Shown: positions 23,854 to 35,600 of the stretch, one piece after another
How the letters are laid out: each line of letters starts with the position of its first letter
How positions within the stretch are numbered: the first letter of the stretch is position 1
Assembly: GCF_024362695.1 (NCBI RefSeq)
Contig: NC_065404.1
Span: 13,432,604-13,496,603 of the forward strand
Origin: Pectinophora gossypiella
Lineage: Eukaryota; Arthropoda; Insecta; Lepidoptera; Gelechiidae
DNA: 64,000 bases
Direction: 5' to 3'
Notes under the pieces: model-generated
Databases searched by the model: none
Seen by the model: only the letters and a program-made list of their open reading frames with translations
What the model was told of the DNA's origin: nothing
Program-made: the position numbers and the translations under genes

Positions 23854-26800
23854 TTAATTGTCCTTGGGTTTTTTGACTGCTGATTTTGAACGCTTCGATA
23901 ATTTGGCCCCTATCCTGCCCGCCTTTTTCTTGCTATTGGTGCCTTTCTCGCTTTTGGTTTTTTGTTTCGGTGATATTGGTCTGTTTCGTCCATATGGGGC
24001 TTTTGAAACCTTTCGTAATTTTGAGTTATTTCTTGCTCGAAAGCTGATCGTGGTATTTGGGTTTGTATGCATATCCGAAAAACCAAGACCACCACCATCC
24101 ACGTCTTTCAATTTATTTACGTCACTATTGTCGTAGTCGACAAAGTTAATGGTTTTGGTGTTGTTTTTATCGTTATTGACTTTTATCTTGTTAAGTTTTT
24201 TATTGAAGTTGGTGTCGTCATAGTGGTAATCTTCATCGAGCTTAGCTGCTTTATTATTCTCATTAGTATTATTTGTATCAAAATATTTCAGAGGTTTATT
24301 TAAAGGCTTTGTTTTTTTTGGGATCATACTTATGTGAGTGCCGAAGCCAGGTCCAGGTCTGTATAACTTGGAACATTCAGGTACATTATCTGATGGCTGG
24401 TACATCATTATGTAAGTGTACATCATTTTAATTTTTTTCACGTCTAAAGCGGATAAACCTGCAAAAGGTTCTATAGATTGATCTTGATCCTGTAACGATA
24501 TAATATTTCAGCATTAGAAGTATCAAAGACAGACCTACCGTCTTTGCTGAACTGGGGTACCTGGGAGTATATGAAAAACGAAGAATGCTTTCTGCTGCTT
24601 TTTATTTTAAAGGATCTAAGGTATCATAAAATTCTACGATGTCGATAGATAGATATTTGTTGTCATCAAGATTCATCACATCTATCTTACGATTTCGTAT
24701 CAAAAGTGACTGCAATGTATGTATGTTCACAGTATTCTTGAAAGAAACACTCAATTCAAAAACTATTCGGATTCAAGTAGAAGAACCCTGGACCACAGTT
24801 CACATACTTACTTTATCTGTTCATAGTGCTACTGGTTGAGCAATCATAAAAATGTTTTATAGTTACCAAGGGTATGATTGTAGCGCCACCATTTTTTGTG
24901 TACTTATAAATATCATAGTGGCCAGCACTGGCAAAGTCGTAAGGAAGATCGTGGAATAACCAATCTTGATTTTTCAAACGCGTAAACAAGTCTATTTTAT
25001 CTGTAATATGAAATTCTAATTATACAAAGTTTTTAGGTAAGTACATTGTAATCAGGTACAAGCAAAGCAAATGTACGAGAAACGCTACAGTGTAGCAAGA
25101 GCTGAATAATCAATTTCTTGAAGACTATGGATAAGGGTAAGTACACAAGAAGTGTTACCTGGGTGATAAAGATATACCACACTGGTGTTGCGGTATCAGA
25201 AAATACAAAAATTACAAAGACATGTCATACAATGCGTCGAAGGATACAAAAGTAGTTTAAGAATAATAAAAAAATTAATCAGTATATACACAACCACATT
25301 CCCAATTAGGATAGTCAAAGATACGGCAACAGCATGTTGACGTAAGTTTATATCTCGCTTAAGGACACTGCAAATAGATACGATACCAGGGAGGATCTGG
25401 TGCCGAGCGATGAAGATTTTTTCATCACGATTAGGTGCATTATGCTGCGGAGGTATGGACAGCAGGGACAGTAACAATGCCGCCATTTGCTGATCGTTAA
25501 TGCAGTCATAGCCCAGCACTACTACCTGCAAATAATATTAAATTTTATAACATACAACGCTTTAATACGCTCTCAACTGCTGATCTTCCCGGGCATGGAG
25601 TATAAAAATCGGTCTCCACACAGTCCATCATACGCTTCTTAGGACTTGGTAGGAGGAAGTGGCTGCAAATTGTCTTCTTATTACTTCTGTGTGACTCTGC
25701 TGTAGTGGCTTAGAAGAAAAATGTAGAGAAGTAAAGACAGACATTTATCAAAATGATTACCAAAGCAATATTTACCTGAACCCCTTTAGTAGTAAAGTTG
25801 TCCGTGGTGTAATCAGAACATTCTAGTTGAGATCTCCGGTTGATGAATAAAACATATCTTATGTCATCACTGGATGGTAGTTGAACCAGCTCAACAAACC
25901 GCACGCCGGTTCGCCAGGTTACCTCGTTCAAAAATTTGCGGATTTTGTCACGAACAATTTTATCTGATGTAAGTAAGAGTGGCAGGGTCAGTGGTCTAGA
26001 AGATGCAACCACTTACCCAAGGGCCTGCCCACATTTCTACATCACAAAGTCGTTACGTGAAAATTCATGCTGACGTTGTCGTGAAACAAACGATTTGCAT
26101 TCATGCAGCCAGCACCAAAAATATCAATAGTACCACGACGCAATGATGTGGATAGGCCCTAACTTCTGTAATGTGACGTTAGTCCCATAACTGTAAAATA
26201 GTTTGTGTAATAATAATAAATTCCACACACAAAATAGTATAATTACTCAATAATTGGTCAAAAACCCAATAAATAAAGATAAAAAAGGAAATGGGATAAG
26301 AATATTGTACAATCCGTGGCCTTATTGCTAAATAACAATTTGTCTTATTGTGAAAGAAATATTATCTTATCATAAAGTTATGTCAAATAACAAAATGTAA
26401 AAATTTCAACAACTTGACCCTGAATATACTTTATACTTACGTAGACATTAAATAAATTCAATCTTTTCGTTTTTGGGCTGAAATTGATCTAACTCACTAC
26501 CACTTTTTTTTTAACCAGCACCATTACTTATGTTAATCATAAAAGTTACCGTAAGAGAAATCATCGATGTAGTACGGCACGACCCCCTTTGGCCATATTT
26601 TAAATTTTGCCATCTCCATGTCATCAAAGCTAAATCCTGAATTTTCATTAATATTATTATCTTTGTCTAAAGGTATTGTAGTTACGCCGTAATCATTATT
26701 GTCGGTGGAGTCTGTATTGTTAACTTCGGCACTATCAACAACTTTCGTGAGATCCAACTTGCCTCCATTATTTGACTCATCGGATATTTCAGCTTTTCCT

Positions 26801-27244
26801 ATAACACAATAAATATGGCAACTTTAAAAATCACCTTTTTTCTGAATGATACTTATGTTGAAATAACTGTCATTAATGCAGTTATTGGAGTCGAAATAAA
26901 TGTAATTAAGTATAAAAGAATATAAAGGGGCAAAGCGGTCCCGAAAATGAGAAGTAGTGGTGTAGCACATTGTATAGGTCACATTGTAGCAATTCATCTA
27001 AAAAGCAATATTGTAATTCGACATTTGTGGATAAAAAAGTAAAGTGTGCAATGTGAACAAATGTCAAACAGCAGTTAGCAATATTGCTGTTTTAGATTAA
27101 GGGCTTTAATGCAATCTTTTTTTTAACCATCTCATACGACACCATATAGGTACTGCAACAGAAAACTCAAAACTTACCAGTGTAGAAAACAAAGCATTTT
27201 AAAATTAATAATATATAAAAGAAATCAGTTATAGGTTTCACCAT
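23854..27244 (-). CDS. Gene A: secreted, catalytically dead astacin-like protein, 470 aa
   Basis: Six exons read on the minus strand: 27244-27178, 26798-26550, 25963-25776, 25525-25387, 25000-24867, 24489-23854. The total is 1413 nt, in frame, with GT-AG junctions. Residues 1-22 are a signal peptide (MVKPITDFFYILLILKC). An acidic pro-region follows, then the astacin start FKIWPKGVVPYYID, TGVRFVEL, LEC...GYDC, the helix region ALLLSLLSIPP (residues 184-194), NRDEKI, PYDFASAGHY (about 234-243), NGGATIIP and LSALDVKKIKMMY. In true astacins the helix is HExxHxxGxxH; here the three His are A184, S188 and P194 and the Glu is L185. The Met-turn Met is Gly. The last 150 or so residues are a Lys/Asn-rich basic tail absent from ordinary astacins. 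Role unknown; probably a secreted binding or scaffold protein. First of three tandem paralogues. Confidence 0.9.
24490..24866 (-). other. Gene A intron 5-6
   Basis: Contains a degenerate fragment of the 'cccgggcat' repeat family near 24655-24720 ('atcttacgatttcgtatcaa'). Nothing else seen. Confidence 0.4.
25560..25690 (-). repeat. Dispersed 'cccgggcat' repeat in gene A intron 3-4
   Basis: 'tgatcttcccgggcatgga', 'cttaggacttggtaggagga' and 'gtggctgcaaattgtcttc' match the copies at 405 and 4371. Confidence 0.5.
25964..26549 (-). other. Gene A intron 2-3, nothing recognised
   Basis: AT-rich sequence bounded by a GTAACT donor and an ATCAG acceptor. No repeat with a second copy in this window. 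Confidence 0.5.
26975..27110. mobile_element. Diverged family 2 MITE in gene A intron 1
   Basis: 'gtcacattgtagcaattcat', 'aaaagcaatattg', 'caaatgtcaaa' and 'caatattgctgttttag' reproduce the family 2 palindrome in weaker form. It lies between the signal-peptide exon and exon 2. Confidence 0.6.
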
Positions 27245-27364
27245 CTTCCCTTAGAAAATGTAATAAATGTAGTTTTTAATCTGAATTCATGCTTACACAA
27301 TTTACACTTATACAAGTGAAATATAATATATACACTTTTATTACAGGATGTGAGAAAGAAATAA

Positions 27365-27718
27365 CTATAAGAATAAAATTGGTACTAAAATCAATAATAA
27401 AAAGTAAACCATGGTAGACCAGTTACTGTTGAGACAAAGCCGAAGGTCACGGCTTGGAATCTCGGGTCGGGGTACACAGCAAAATCCAAATTTGGAATTG
27501 TTGTTTGCACCTATCATAATATTAAATAATAAGCGAGAACAAAAATATCGCAAGTATACAAACAAATCCACTCCCAGTTTTGATGTCGGAGATGTTTTCG
27601 GAGAGATGTGGCCTAAGCTGTAATTGGTTAAGTTTTCTCTTTGAGTTGAAAGGTCATTAGCAGGCGCTTCGGTAAGGCGTTTCTCACACGCGATTTTACA
27701 CCGCGCGGTGGTATTCAT
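27365..27718 (-). CDS. Unassigned 117-aa ORF between genes A and B
   Basis: ATG-initiated ORF on the minus strand, starting MNTTARCKIACEK and ending in a hydrophobic run (MVYFLLLILVPILFL) directly before the stop. An AATAAA follows 22 bases later on the same strand (27337-27342). It lies in the gap between the gene B stop and the gene A start. I recognise no domain, and it does not match any astacin exon. It could be a small gene with a C-terminal anchor, a 3' exon, or repeat-derived chance coding. I lean to the last. Confidence 0.2.
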   Translation of the reverse strand: MNTTARCKIACEKRLTEAPANDLSTQRENLTNYSLGHISPKTSPTSKLGVDLFVYLRYFCSRLLFNIMIGANNNSKFGFCCVPRPEIPSRDLRLCLNSNWSTMVYFLLLILVPILFL

Positions 27719-27908
27719 GTATTAAGGCATCAGCGGATTACATACAAGTTAATGCTACCCTGCCGACCGCTTCATCGCCAACCTCGTCAGTGCTAGAAGT
27801 CACTTGACAATCGCCTTATGTTTAGATGATATTAAAACAAACGACAGTATATTTTTCCAATTAAACAAAATAATATGCCTTATTTATGAATTTAATCTCA
27901 CTTACTTA

Positions 27909-30900
27909 TTATTCGCTTGAACAATAATCCGCCCATTTTTTATACATCTGTTTATTGAATGAAGCAGCTGTTAAAACGCCCAACAGCCTTTTTGCTTTCT
28001 TTGGTTTACGTTTTTCATCCTTGCTACTATGTAAGTCGAAGTTTTTTCCAGGTTTAAAAAGTTTGGAACATGTTATATCGTCAACACGAGTTTGTTGTGA
28101 TATGAAGTTGTAAATAAGAGCAATTTTCCACGAATCTTTGTAACTTAAGCCATCGCCTTCGCCTACGGGATATGACACCAGTTGCTGAAACGTTGTAAAA
28201 ATTGCAATTATGGTCTTATCTTTATCTTTATCATCATCATTATCATAAACAGCATTTATTTATACACAGGGTACACGATTCTTCGTTTGATAAGTTGTAT
28301 AGTTTTCACTTTTATATAACTTTATCTTTAATTATTTAATTTCTTTGATTTTCTCCTTTAAGAAGAGAGTTGCGTCGTGAAGAGAAACGGATAGCATGTT
28401 ACCTAATTGTTGTTACCTTAGGTGTAATGGTAGCTGATCCATTGTATGTATACTTGAAAAAACTATAATGACCAGCGCTTAGGAAATCGTACTCAATTGT
28501 ATGGAACAACCAATCGGTTTTCTTATAACCTTCAAATAGGCCCCTTTTTTCTAGAAAACAATAAATAAACATAAGAATTTTAGAACAGTTAATAAGCTAG
28601 AAATATTCATTAATATTTCGAATAAGTAGAAAAAATATACATTTGCGAAAAATTAATTTAACTAATATTTACAGCAACTTTTTAAGATTAATGACTGGCT
28701 GGTCAAAAACTGTTTTTAAACATAAATTTATTTCACTTGGATTGAAATTATTCCAAATAAATTACTATGGGAAGTAAGTTGCCTGGAAGAAATTGCTATT
28801 TAGCAATAATGCCGCGGATTGTGCTTCTCTTGTCACTTTTGTAATTGTTTTTAATGTTGTGTTGATATATGCAAGAAAGCGTTCCTGTATTGTACTGTAT
28901 TTTGTGAACTGTGTTATACTGTGTTATGTGAAATACGTAGAACTGTTACCAGGAATAATGTTGTCGTTTTCAATGGTAATGTAATCATCGCGATAGGGAC
29001 TATTGTGTTCGGGTGATATGCCAACTAGCGCCAGTATTGTTGCACCGATCGCTTTCGGTATGGCTAAACAGTCGTACCCCAGAATCACTTTCTGAAAATA
29101 CATTCACGTCACTGTATTCAACGCCAGCATGTTGTAAACCACTGCTAGCGCCTCACTTTAATATGCGAGTAATCTTGTCTTTCATATTGCTGGTTTATCT
29201 TTCATCCGCCATTATTAGTTTGTCCATTATAATTACGTTTCAACTTAAAAACACATTACTTTATTCGATAAAAGCAATATTTTGGGTAATTTTGATAATT
29301 TCACATACTTAATTTTCATCAATACTTCAGTTGCAGTTGATAGGCGTCAAAACAAATTTTCCATTTATGTCAATACTAGCTTTTGCCCGCGGCTTCGGCA
29401 CGGTTTCAATTTTTAGCTTTCTACCTTGAAAACCGCGAAGACTCCCATATAAAATTTCACCCCGTCTTTAAAGAAGTTGGGGGGAGATATCTTCAAAAAA
29501 TGGTGCACGATTTTTTTTTTGTTACTCACAGTCCGTATACCAATTTTTAGCTTTCCACCTTGAAAATTGCGGTTTATTCAATACAAACTTCCATTCCCCA
29601 TTTTAGGGAAGTGGGGGCTTAGAAAGAGACAAAAAATATCCTATATCACTCTTTATCACTTCAACTATCTTCACTTAAAAAATCACGTCAGTTCGTCGCT
29701 TCGCTATACCATCGATATTACCATCTGATTGTAGTCATGTGATTGTAATAAAAAACGAACCTTTTGTTTATACGGTTCCCGGCACGATATAATAAAATAT
29801 ATTACTGAAATACCTGTACACCTTCATTGGTGAAATTTTTAGAAGTGTAGTCTACGCACTTGAGGACAGCTTGGCGATTGACAAAAAATACCCATCTATC
29901 GTTTTCGTCTTCAGGTGGATGGAACAGCTTCTTAAATGTAAGACTAGTTTCAATACTTATTGTCCTGAGATATTCATCAATTCTTTGTTGCAGTCCAATA
30001 TCTGAAAGAAATACTTGCTTTCCACTTTATTTGATTAACTATTTACATATTTGGTGAATTGTCGATCGACACTCCACCAACAATAAACCATTCTCTAGAC
30101 CTTCCATCAGACTTTTCTGCACCCGGACACTTTATACAAACAACCTCGTTTTACACAGACACCACTCATTGACGTTATCGTACACGCGCATCTGTCTGTG
30201 TGACGTCTGACGCCATACGGTCCAACTCCAAACTATGTACTAAGGGGGTAAGGTTGCGCAGACCCTGGTAGAGAACGGAGAGGTGCCGTTATATACGTAG
30301 TATTATTCCTTATTATATGCTATTGATATAATTCTTAGGGTCTGTGACATTGCATAGATGAAGTTTCGTACTCGCGCAATTGTGTGTGTGGCTTGGGGCT
30401 AATAATATGTGGGATTAATGTCGGGACAAACCCTTTTAGGGTTTTCCGATGTTAACTATTTAAAATGTAGCATTAAATTGTATCTATGATAAATAAATAA
30501 ATAAATAAATAAATAATAAAGCAAGTTGCAAATTATTACGAAAAATGTAATGTAATCGATGAAAATAGGTACCTGTATAGAAGTAACATATTACTATATA
30601 GGTCAATCGTATACATTTTATTCGATTACACTGACGTTTCGGTAATCGTTAGCAACTTTATTAAGCTCCTTGTGATCGTACGATTTGGTTACGCAAACGG
30701 CTACAAAACTCGGAGTGGGATCGGGAGCTCAGATCGGTGCGGGGCGGAGTGTCATCATAGTTTATTTTATAACTCATCATCATCATCATTGGCCTTTACA
30801 TCTTTATCAGATGATTCAAACAGCGTTTCTGTGGCAGCTTTATGACTACGATATCGTAAACTATATACAGAGTATCAGTGACATCGTAACTAACACTAGG

Positions 30901-31993
30901 GGGATGATTCACACCATGATTCTGAGTTAATATCAAGTGGAATTTTCCGTAGCAAAAGTCATGGTATTTTTTTAATTTATTTCAATTCGATACTTTTGCA
31001 GTGAAAAATTCCACTTGATATTAACTCAAAATAATGAGCTAAATAATTTCCCCAGTATTCGTTACGATGTCACTATCACCCCGTACAAGTACGTACAGGT
31101 AGCCATACAAGCACGTATGGGTGCAAGTGACACCGTAACTAATACTGAGGGGGATGATTTAGATTCAGACCTTGATGATTCTGAGTTGATATCAAGTGGA
31201 ATTTTAAGTCGAAAAATTCATGAAAATGTTATTGTTTTTTATTTAGTTCCATACTTTTGCGACGGAAAATTCCACTTGATATCAACTCAGAATCATGGTC
31301 TGAATCATCCCTCAAAGTTTTCATTACGATGTCACTAACAACCTGTATAACTATTAAATATATTCAACGGTAAAGTGAAAGAAGTACCAAGTTGAAATAA
31401 CTAACTCATTGCCTATAAGTAATAATAAATAAATACACGACTTACCATAAGAAAGACCGTCTATGAAGTAAGGGATAATTCCATAAGGCCAAATTTTGAA
31501 CTTTTTTATTTCTTCCTCTGTAAAATTATATCCGGGTACAGACGATAAAGGTAAATTCTCCCGTACACAGATTGCTGAGAAAAAAAGCAAAAAGGAAATA
31601 TTTTTAAAGGATAGAATATTCCAAATTAACATACCTAACGAAAGTTGACCTTGTCTGTTCTGTCATAGTGATATAATTACATAGCGCGTACGATGCGGAA
31701 GATAAGTTAATTCAACATTAAATGTACCTACGAGAAGCGTGCGAAGTACAGTTATTACTAGCATTCAGGTTGACTAAAAAAAAAGTATTTTTCCTGTAAC
31801 CATGCGGTTCACATTGTCCATCTTAAAACATCTTGCCATAAGTTGTTGCAAGTATTCTGGTTATTTATGACTCCTTGAGCCTATGTATGTACTTATTAGT
31901 ATAAAAGAATACTGAAAATTTACCAGTAATATACATAAATAAGCATTTTAAAATAAAAACAAAACAAAAAGTTCGCCTTGAATAAGTGTCCAT
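27909..31993 (-). CDS. Gene B: secreted, catalytically dead astacin-like protein, 312 aa
   Basis: Six exons on the minus strand: 31993-31924, 31574-31446, 30001-29814, 29091-28950, 28550-28417, 28184-27909, giving 939 nt in frame. Exon 1 encodes a signal peptide (FCFVFILKCLFMYIT) homologous to that of gene A. The domain runs FKIWPYGIIPYFID, LKCVDYT, GYDC (134-137), the dead helix ATILALVGISPEH, YRDDYITI, YDFLSAGHY and GLSYKDSWKIALIYN. Zinc His positions are A146, A150 and P156, and Glu is T147. The tail has CSKLFKPGKNF, a Lys-rich stretch and DYCSSE. Coding length up to exon 6 is identical to gene C, which supports the exon 1 choice. An alternative start at 31632 reads straight into exon 2 and also gives a signal-like peptide (308 aa). 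Intron 3-4 holds a LINE-end repeat, and intron 2-3 holds two MITEs and a LINE piece. Confidence 0.88.
28551..28949 (-). other. Gene B intron 4-5, nothing recognised
   Basis: AT-rich; the short open frame at 28793-28984 on the other strand overlaps exon 4 and has no domain. Confidence 0.5.
29375..29640 (+). repeat. LINE-type 3' end repeat in gene B intron 3-4
   Basis: 'ctagcttttgcccgcggctt' followed by twice-repeated 'tttttagctttc(t/c)accttga' blocks and 'caccccgtctttaaagaagt'. Same end motif as at 1108. Confidence 0.55.
30075..30320 (+). repeat. LINE 3' fragment in gene B intron 2-3
   Basis: 'acaaacaacctcgttttaca', 'gtacacgcgcatctgtctgt', 'gtgacgtctgacgcca' and 'atacgtagtattattcc' match 62320-62775, which retains the coding part. 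This copy has lost the coding centre. Confidence 0.65.
30887..31074. mobile_element. Palindromic MITE, family 1 copy 2
   Basis: Arms 'agtgacatcgtaactaac' and 'gttacgatgtcact', with internal arms 'gttaatatcaagtggaat' and 'attccacttgatattaac'. It lies 51 bases from copy 3 in the same orientation, inside gene B intron 2-3. Confidence 0.8.
31126..31335. mobile_element. Palindromic MITE, family 1 copy 3
   Basis: Arms 'agtgacaccgtaactaa' and 'attacgatgtcactaac', with internal arms 'gttgatatcaagtggaat' and 'attccacttgatatcaac'. It ends about 110 bases before gene B exon 2. Confidence 0.8.
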
Positions 31994-32311
31994 ATTCCTA
32001 TGAAAATATTAAACATAAAAATTTACTGTACCTTTTCATACTCATACTCTGTTTGTTACATAATAATACAGTTTTATTGCTGAATTTGAAAAACAAATAC
32101 CTGTTAAAATAAGATTACTACTTGTGAGTATTGAAATAGGTATGGAAATTGTAGTTATTCGATTAGAGACTATCGCACGAAGTTGGTGTAACACTGAAAA
32201 TATCGGATATACACTCGTCACGGTTTTCAGCAAATTATCATCAATCTGCCCGATAGCGATAGCCATCAAGATCATAGTTAAAAGAAAGACAATATAATGT
32301 TACAACAACTT

Positions 32312-32317
32312 TTTATT
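32312..32317 (-). promoter_or_regulatory. Candidate poly(A) signal of gene C
   Basis: Minus-strand AATAAA about 310 bases past the gene C stop and about 320 bases upstream of the gene B start codon. The gene C 3' end and gene B promoter therefore share a compact spacer of roughly 600 bases. Confidence 0.4.
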
Positions 32318-32625
32318 CTATTAGGTACATACAATAATATTCTTTACTGATTCAGGCCGGTTGGGAAACTGGCAAAATTTTCGGGTGCTAAAGCGTTAAG
32401 CTCTTAAATCCAACCTTTTACCAAAATTTACATCTTCCGCTACATCGATGAAGAGCGCTCTCTTGGTGACTTACTATATATACTATAATGATTGTTAAAT
32501 ATAATAAAACTGATACATTATGACTTTCCTAAATTGTTTGAGTCAAAGGTACTTATAAACAGATAAATTTGTTGAAAGATATTAATTACTTAGACTGTTT
32601 CGAATCTTGTCATATTCTACAATTA

Positions 32626-35600
32626 TTATTCTTCTTCATCACTTGAATCACAATAATCTTTTAATTTTCTAAACAGATTTTTCTTTTTTTTGGCTTCTGT
32701 TTCAAAGTTGAGTTTATTAAGTTTTGGCTCTCCGACTTCTGATAAGTAATCGTCGGGTTTTTTTCTTGATTTGCGTTTTTTGTCCTCAACACGATGAGGG
32801 TCGAAATATTTTCCGGGTTTAAAAACTTGGGTACAATTGATACTTTCAATATGATTATCTTTTGATATGTAATTGTAGAACATTGCGATTTTCCACCTGT
32901 CCATATAACTTAAGCCATCGCCCTCGCCTACCGCATGTGACACTGGTATCTGAAAAGTAAGTATTGCAGTTTGTGTGCGGTCCTATCTATTCACGGATCA
33001 AGTACGAATTTCGAGTCACTGCGTACGTCTTGCTTTAGCAAAAGTTTTCAAACGATTGTAAATGCAGCCTCTAGTTTGTAAAAGTAGATAAGTATTTAAA
33101 ACACAGCACAATCAGTTTCATGCGTGACTACACTACAGGCTATAGGTGACTATACTAAAACTGTTTCATGATTGTCTAATACATTTACTTTCTGCTAAAG
33201 AAGATCAGAGGATATGATGGATGTATTATATTATTATTATTATGAAAGTTTATATTAAAAGTTTCACGGCGCATTGGCGCTTATGCACTGTAAAGTCGTG
33301 TAATGTAAATAAATAAATATGAATCACGTCATGTTCAGGACGAACAAGTAATAGCTGGAAAGCATAACATAACATAAGCTCACGACTATATCCCAATTGG
33401 GGCAGGCAGTGGCACATCTATCGCAAGATGAACTAAGTACCGATACCTTAGTGAGTTTTCTGTTAGACCAATGTGATTGGTGGTGAGCCGTATCACCGTC
33501 TATAACGGTCGAGTCAACGGAGCTGGTGAAAACTGCACTTAAGATATATTAATAACTCATTAATGCAATACCGGAGTTCGAACCAGAGTTCCCCGTTTGA
33601 CAAGCAAGCCAGTGTACCATAGGACATTAGAAGATATTTGCCCGGTAACGAGAAGTGTAAGTATAATCTTTCAGTGTTACCTTAGGTATAATAGTGGCAG
33701 ATCCATTATACGTGTACTTGTAAAAATTATAGTGCCCAGCACTTTCAAAGTCATAATCAATATCTTGGAATAGGTACTCAGAATTCTTCAAAGCTGTAAA
33801 TAGTTCCCTTTTTTCTGGAATTAGAAAATAAATATGTTTAAATCAATATTACTTATATTCCGTCGTATTCTGCCTTCTACACTCCTGCACAACGACCAGA
33901 GCCTGATTGTCGAATAAAATAACCAACTATCATATACTATTGTTCCTTGAATTTGGTTCTTTTTTCGACTTGACTTAAAATCAGTAGTCATAAAACATCT
34001 ACATTAATTTCCAACATAATTGTTGAAGGTTCTGTAAATGTTATCAAAAAATTGCATTAAAATTTTCAATAATACCTACCTAATATTGTAAAAAAGTAAC
34101 TCTGTCTATTACTCTTTTATGCCTACACTACTGAACCGATTTTGATGGAATTTGGTACGAAGATAGACTAGGACTTGGGAAGAACATTTAGATTTTTAGT
34201 GCCGCACGAGGGTAGAAAGGTAGTCAAGTATAATGCGAAGTATACAGAGTGTTAGTGGCACCGCACCGTAACTAAAAAAAATAGATCATCTGGGCATTTC
34301 TACGGGAAGGGCCGATTGAGTGATTCCAGTGAAAAAAGTACCTGTAGCATCTAATTACGTACTTGGAAAAAATACTCACGTATTTATAGGACTCTTGGCT
34401 TGGTGGAGAGTAGTTTAGAAGACCGTAAAGTTTTATAAAAGCGTCAAAAAAAAATCCCGAAGTTTGAAAACGGGCAGAATTTGGCTTAAAATGACGTGAA
34501 GCCATTCCAGAATTGACTCGTTATTGCTACATAACTTTTAAAATACTAGTTTCCAGAACATAATTCCAACGTTCACAGAACAAGGGATAGTTAATAAAGC
34601 TAAATACGTAATTGTGTTTATTGTGAACCCTTTAGTTTTAGTACAATAACATTTTTTAATTTTGAAGCCAGCATGTGTCTCAATTCGGTGAAATTAAGTT
34701 TTGTCAACTTACATCACTAACTACGCGCAGTACTATCATCACTACCCGGTTCCCGTGGAGAGCCAGGTGCGCCCGAGTGCCCAAGATGTGTGGATGGGCG
34801 GACTGCTGCATAGAGGGTTTTTCGAAGGGTCTAAATCGTTCGTTTTTTTTGGGGTAGTGTCAATTCTAAAATCGGTGGAAGATATTAATTTTGTTTATGA
34901 TGTATTTAATAATATATGTGCTAAATTAATTAAGTATTTAGGTGATATCTGACTGTATGTTTTGTATTAATTGATTTAATTGATAACTTTACTAGATAAT
35001 TGATGAAATGTGATATTTTCTCAATTCGATGGGTCTGAATTCCCTGGAAAATGGGGCATCGAATTGAGAATTACTTGCACCGAATTGAGATTTGATATTG
35101 TTTACATAACAAATGGCATCACGCCTGTTACCCCGAAGGAGTAAGTTAGGGAGAGGGTTAAGTTATTATTATTCTGAGAACATTATTAGTATTAGATGTA
35201 ATAATTCAATCAAAATTTAGAGCGAATAAAGCAGTTGGCCAGAACGTATTTGCCGGAGGGATGGCTCCAGTGGAAAGTCATTCCTCACACGAGACAAGAC
35301 CTCTTAGGCCCAAACTTGTACCCGCTTGTTCTGAACAAAATTAGATTCGCTCTCCCGACAGTCGAGCTTGCAAGAGCATTTTGCTCAGAATGTACATCCC
35401 TCTCGGAGAAGACCTACCGGAGAAGACCTAGCTTTAGAAATTAAAATACTGGGATGGCCCTTTTATGTAGGTCTCATAATTGGCCCACCTTCAATCAGTT
35501 CAAGGATCAAAGGATCAGCTGTTCTAAATGAGCTGATAGTGGTTTCACTCGCTGAAGTAAAACCACTGCTTTTAAGCCGTAAGGATGCGTCTAAGGAGCT

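Noticed and set aside
32042..32275. A 77-codon hydrophobic ORF between genes B and C
   Set aside because: It lies in the short spacer holding the gene C 3' UTR and gene B promoter, with no match to the exon 1 signal peptides.
34272..34505. Minus-strand ORF (MASRHFKPNSARFQ, FIKLYGLLNYSPPSQESYKY then GTGAGT) as an extra astacin exon 3
   Set aside because: The FIKL...PP resemblance to exon 3 is short, and the ORF crosses the inverted-repeat end of the mobile element at 34292, so it is element sequence. The strong GTGAGT remains curious but unsupported.
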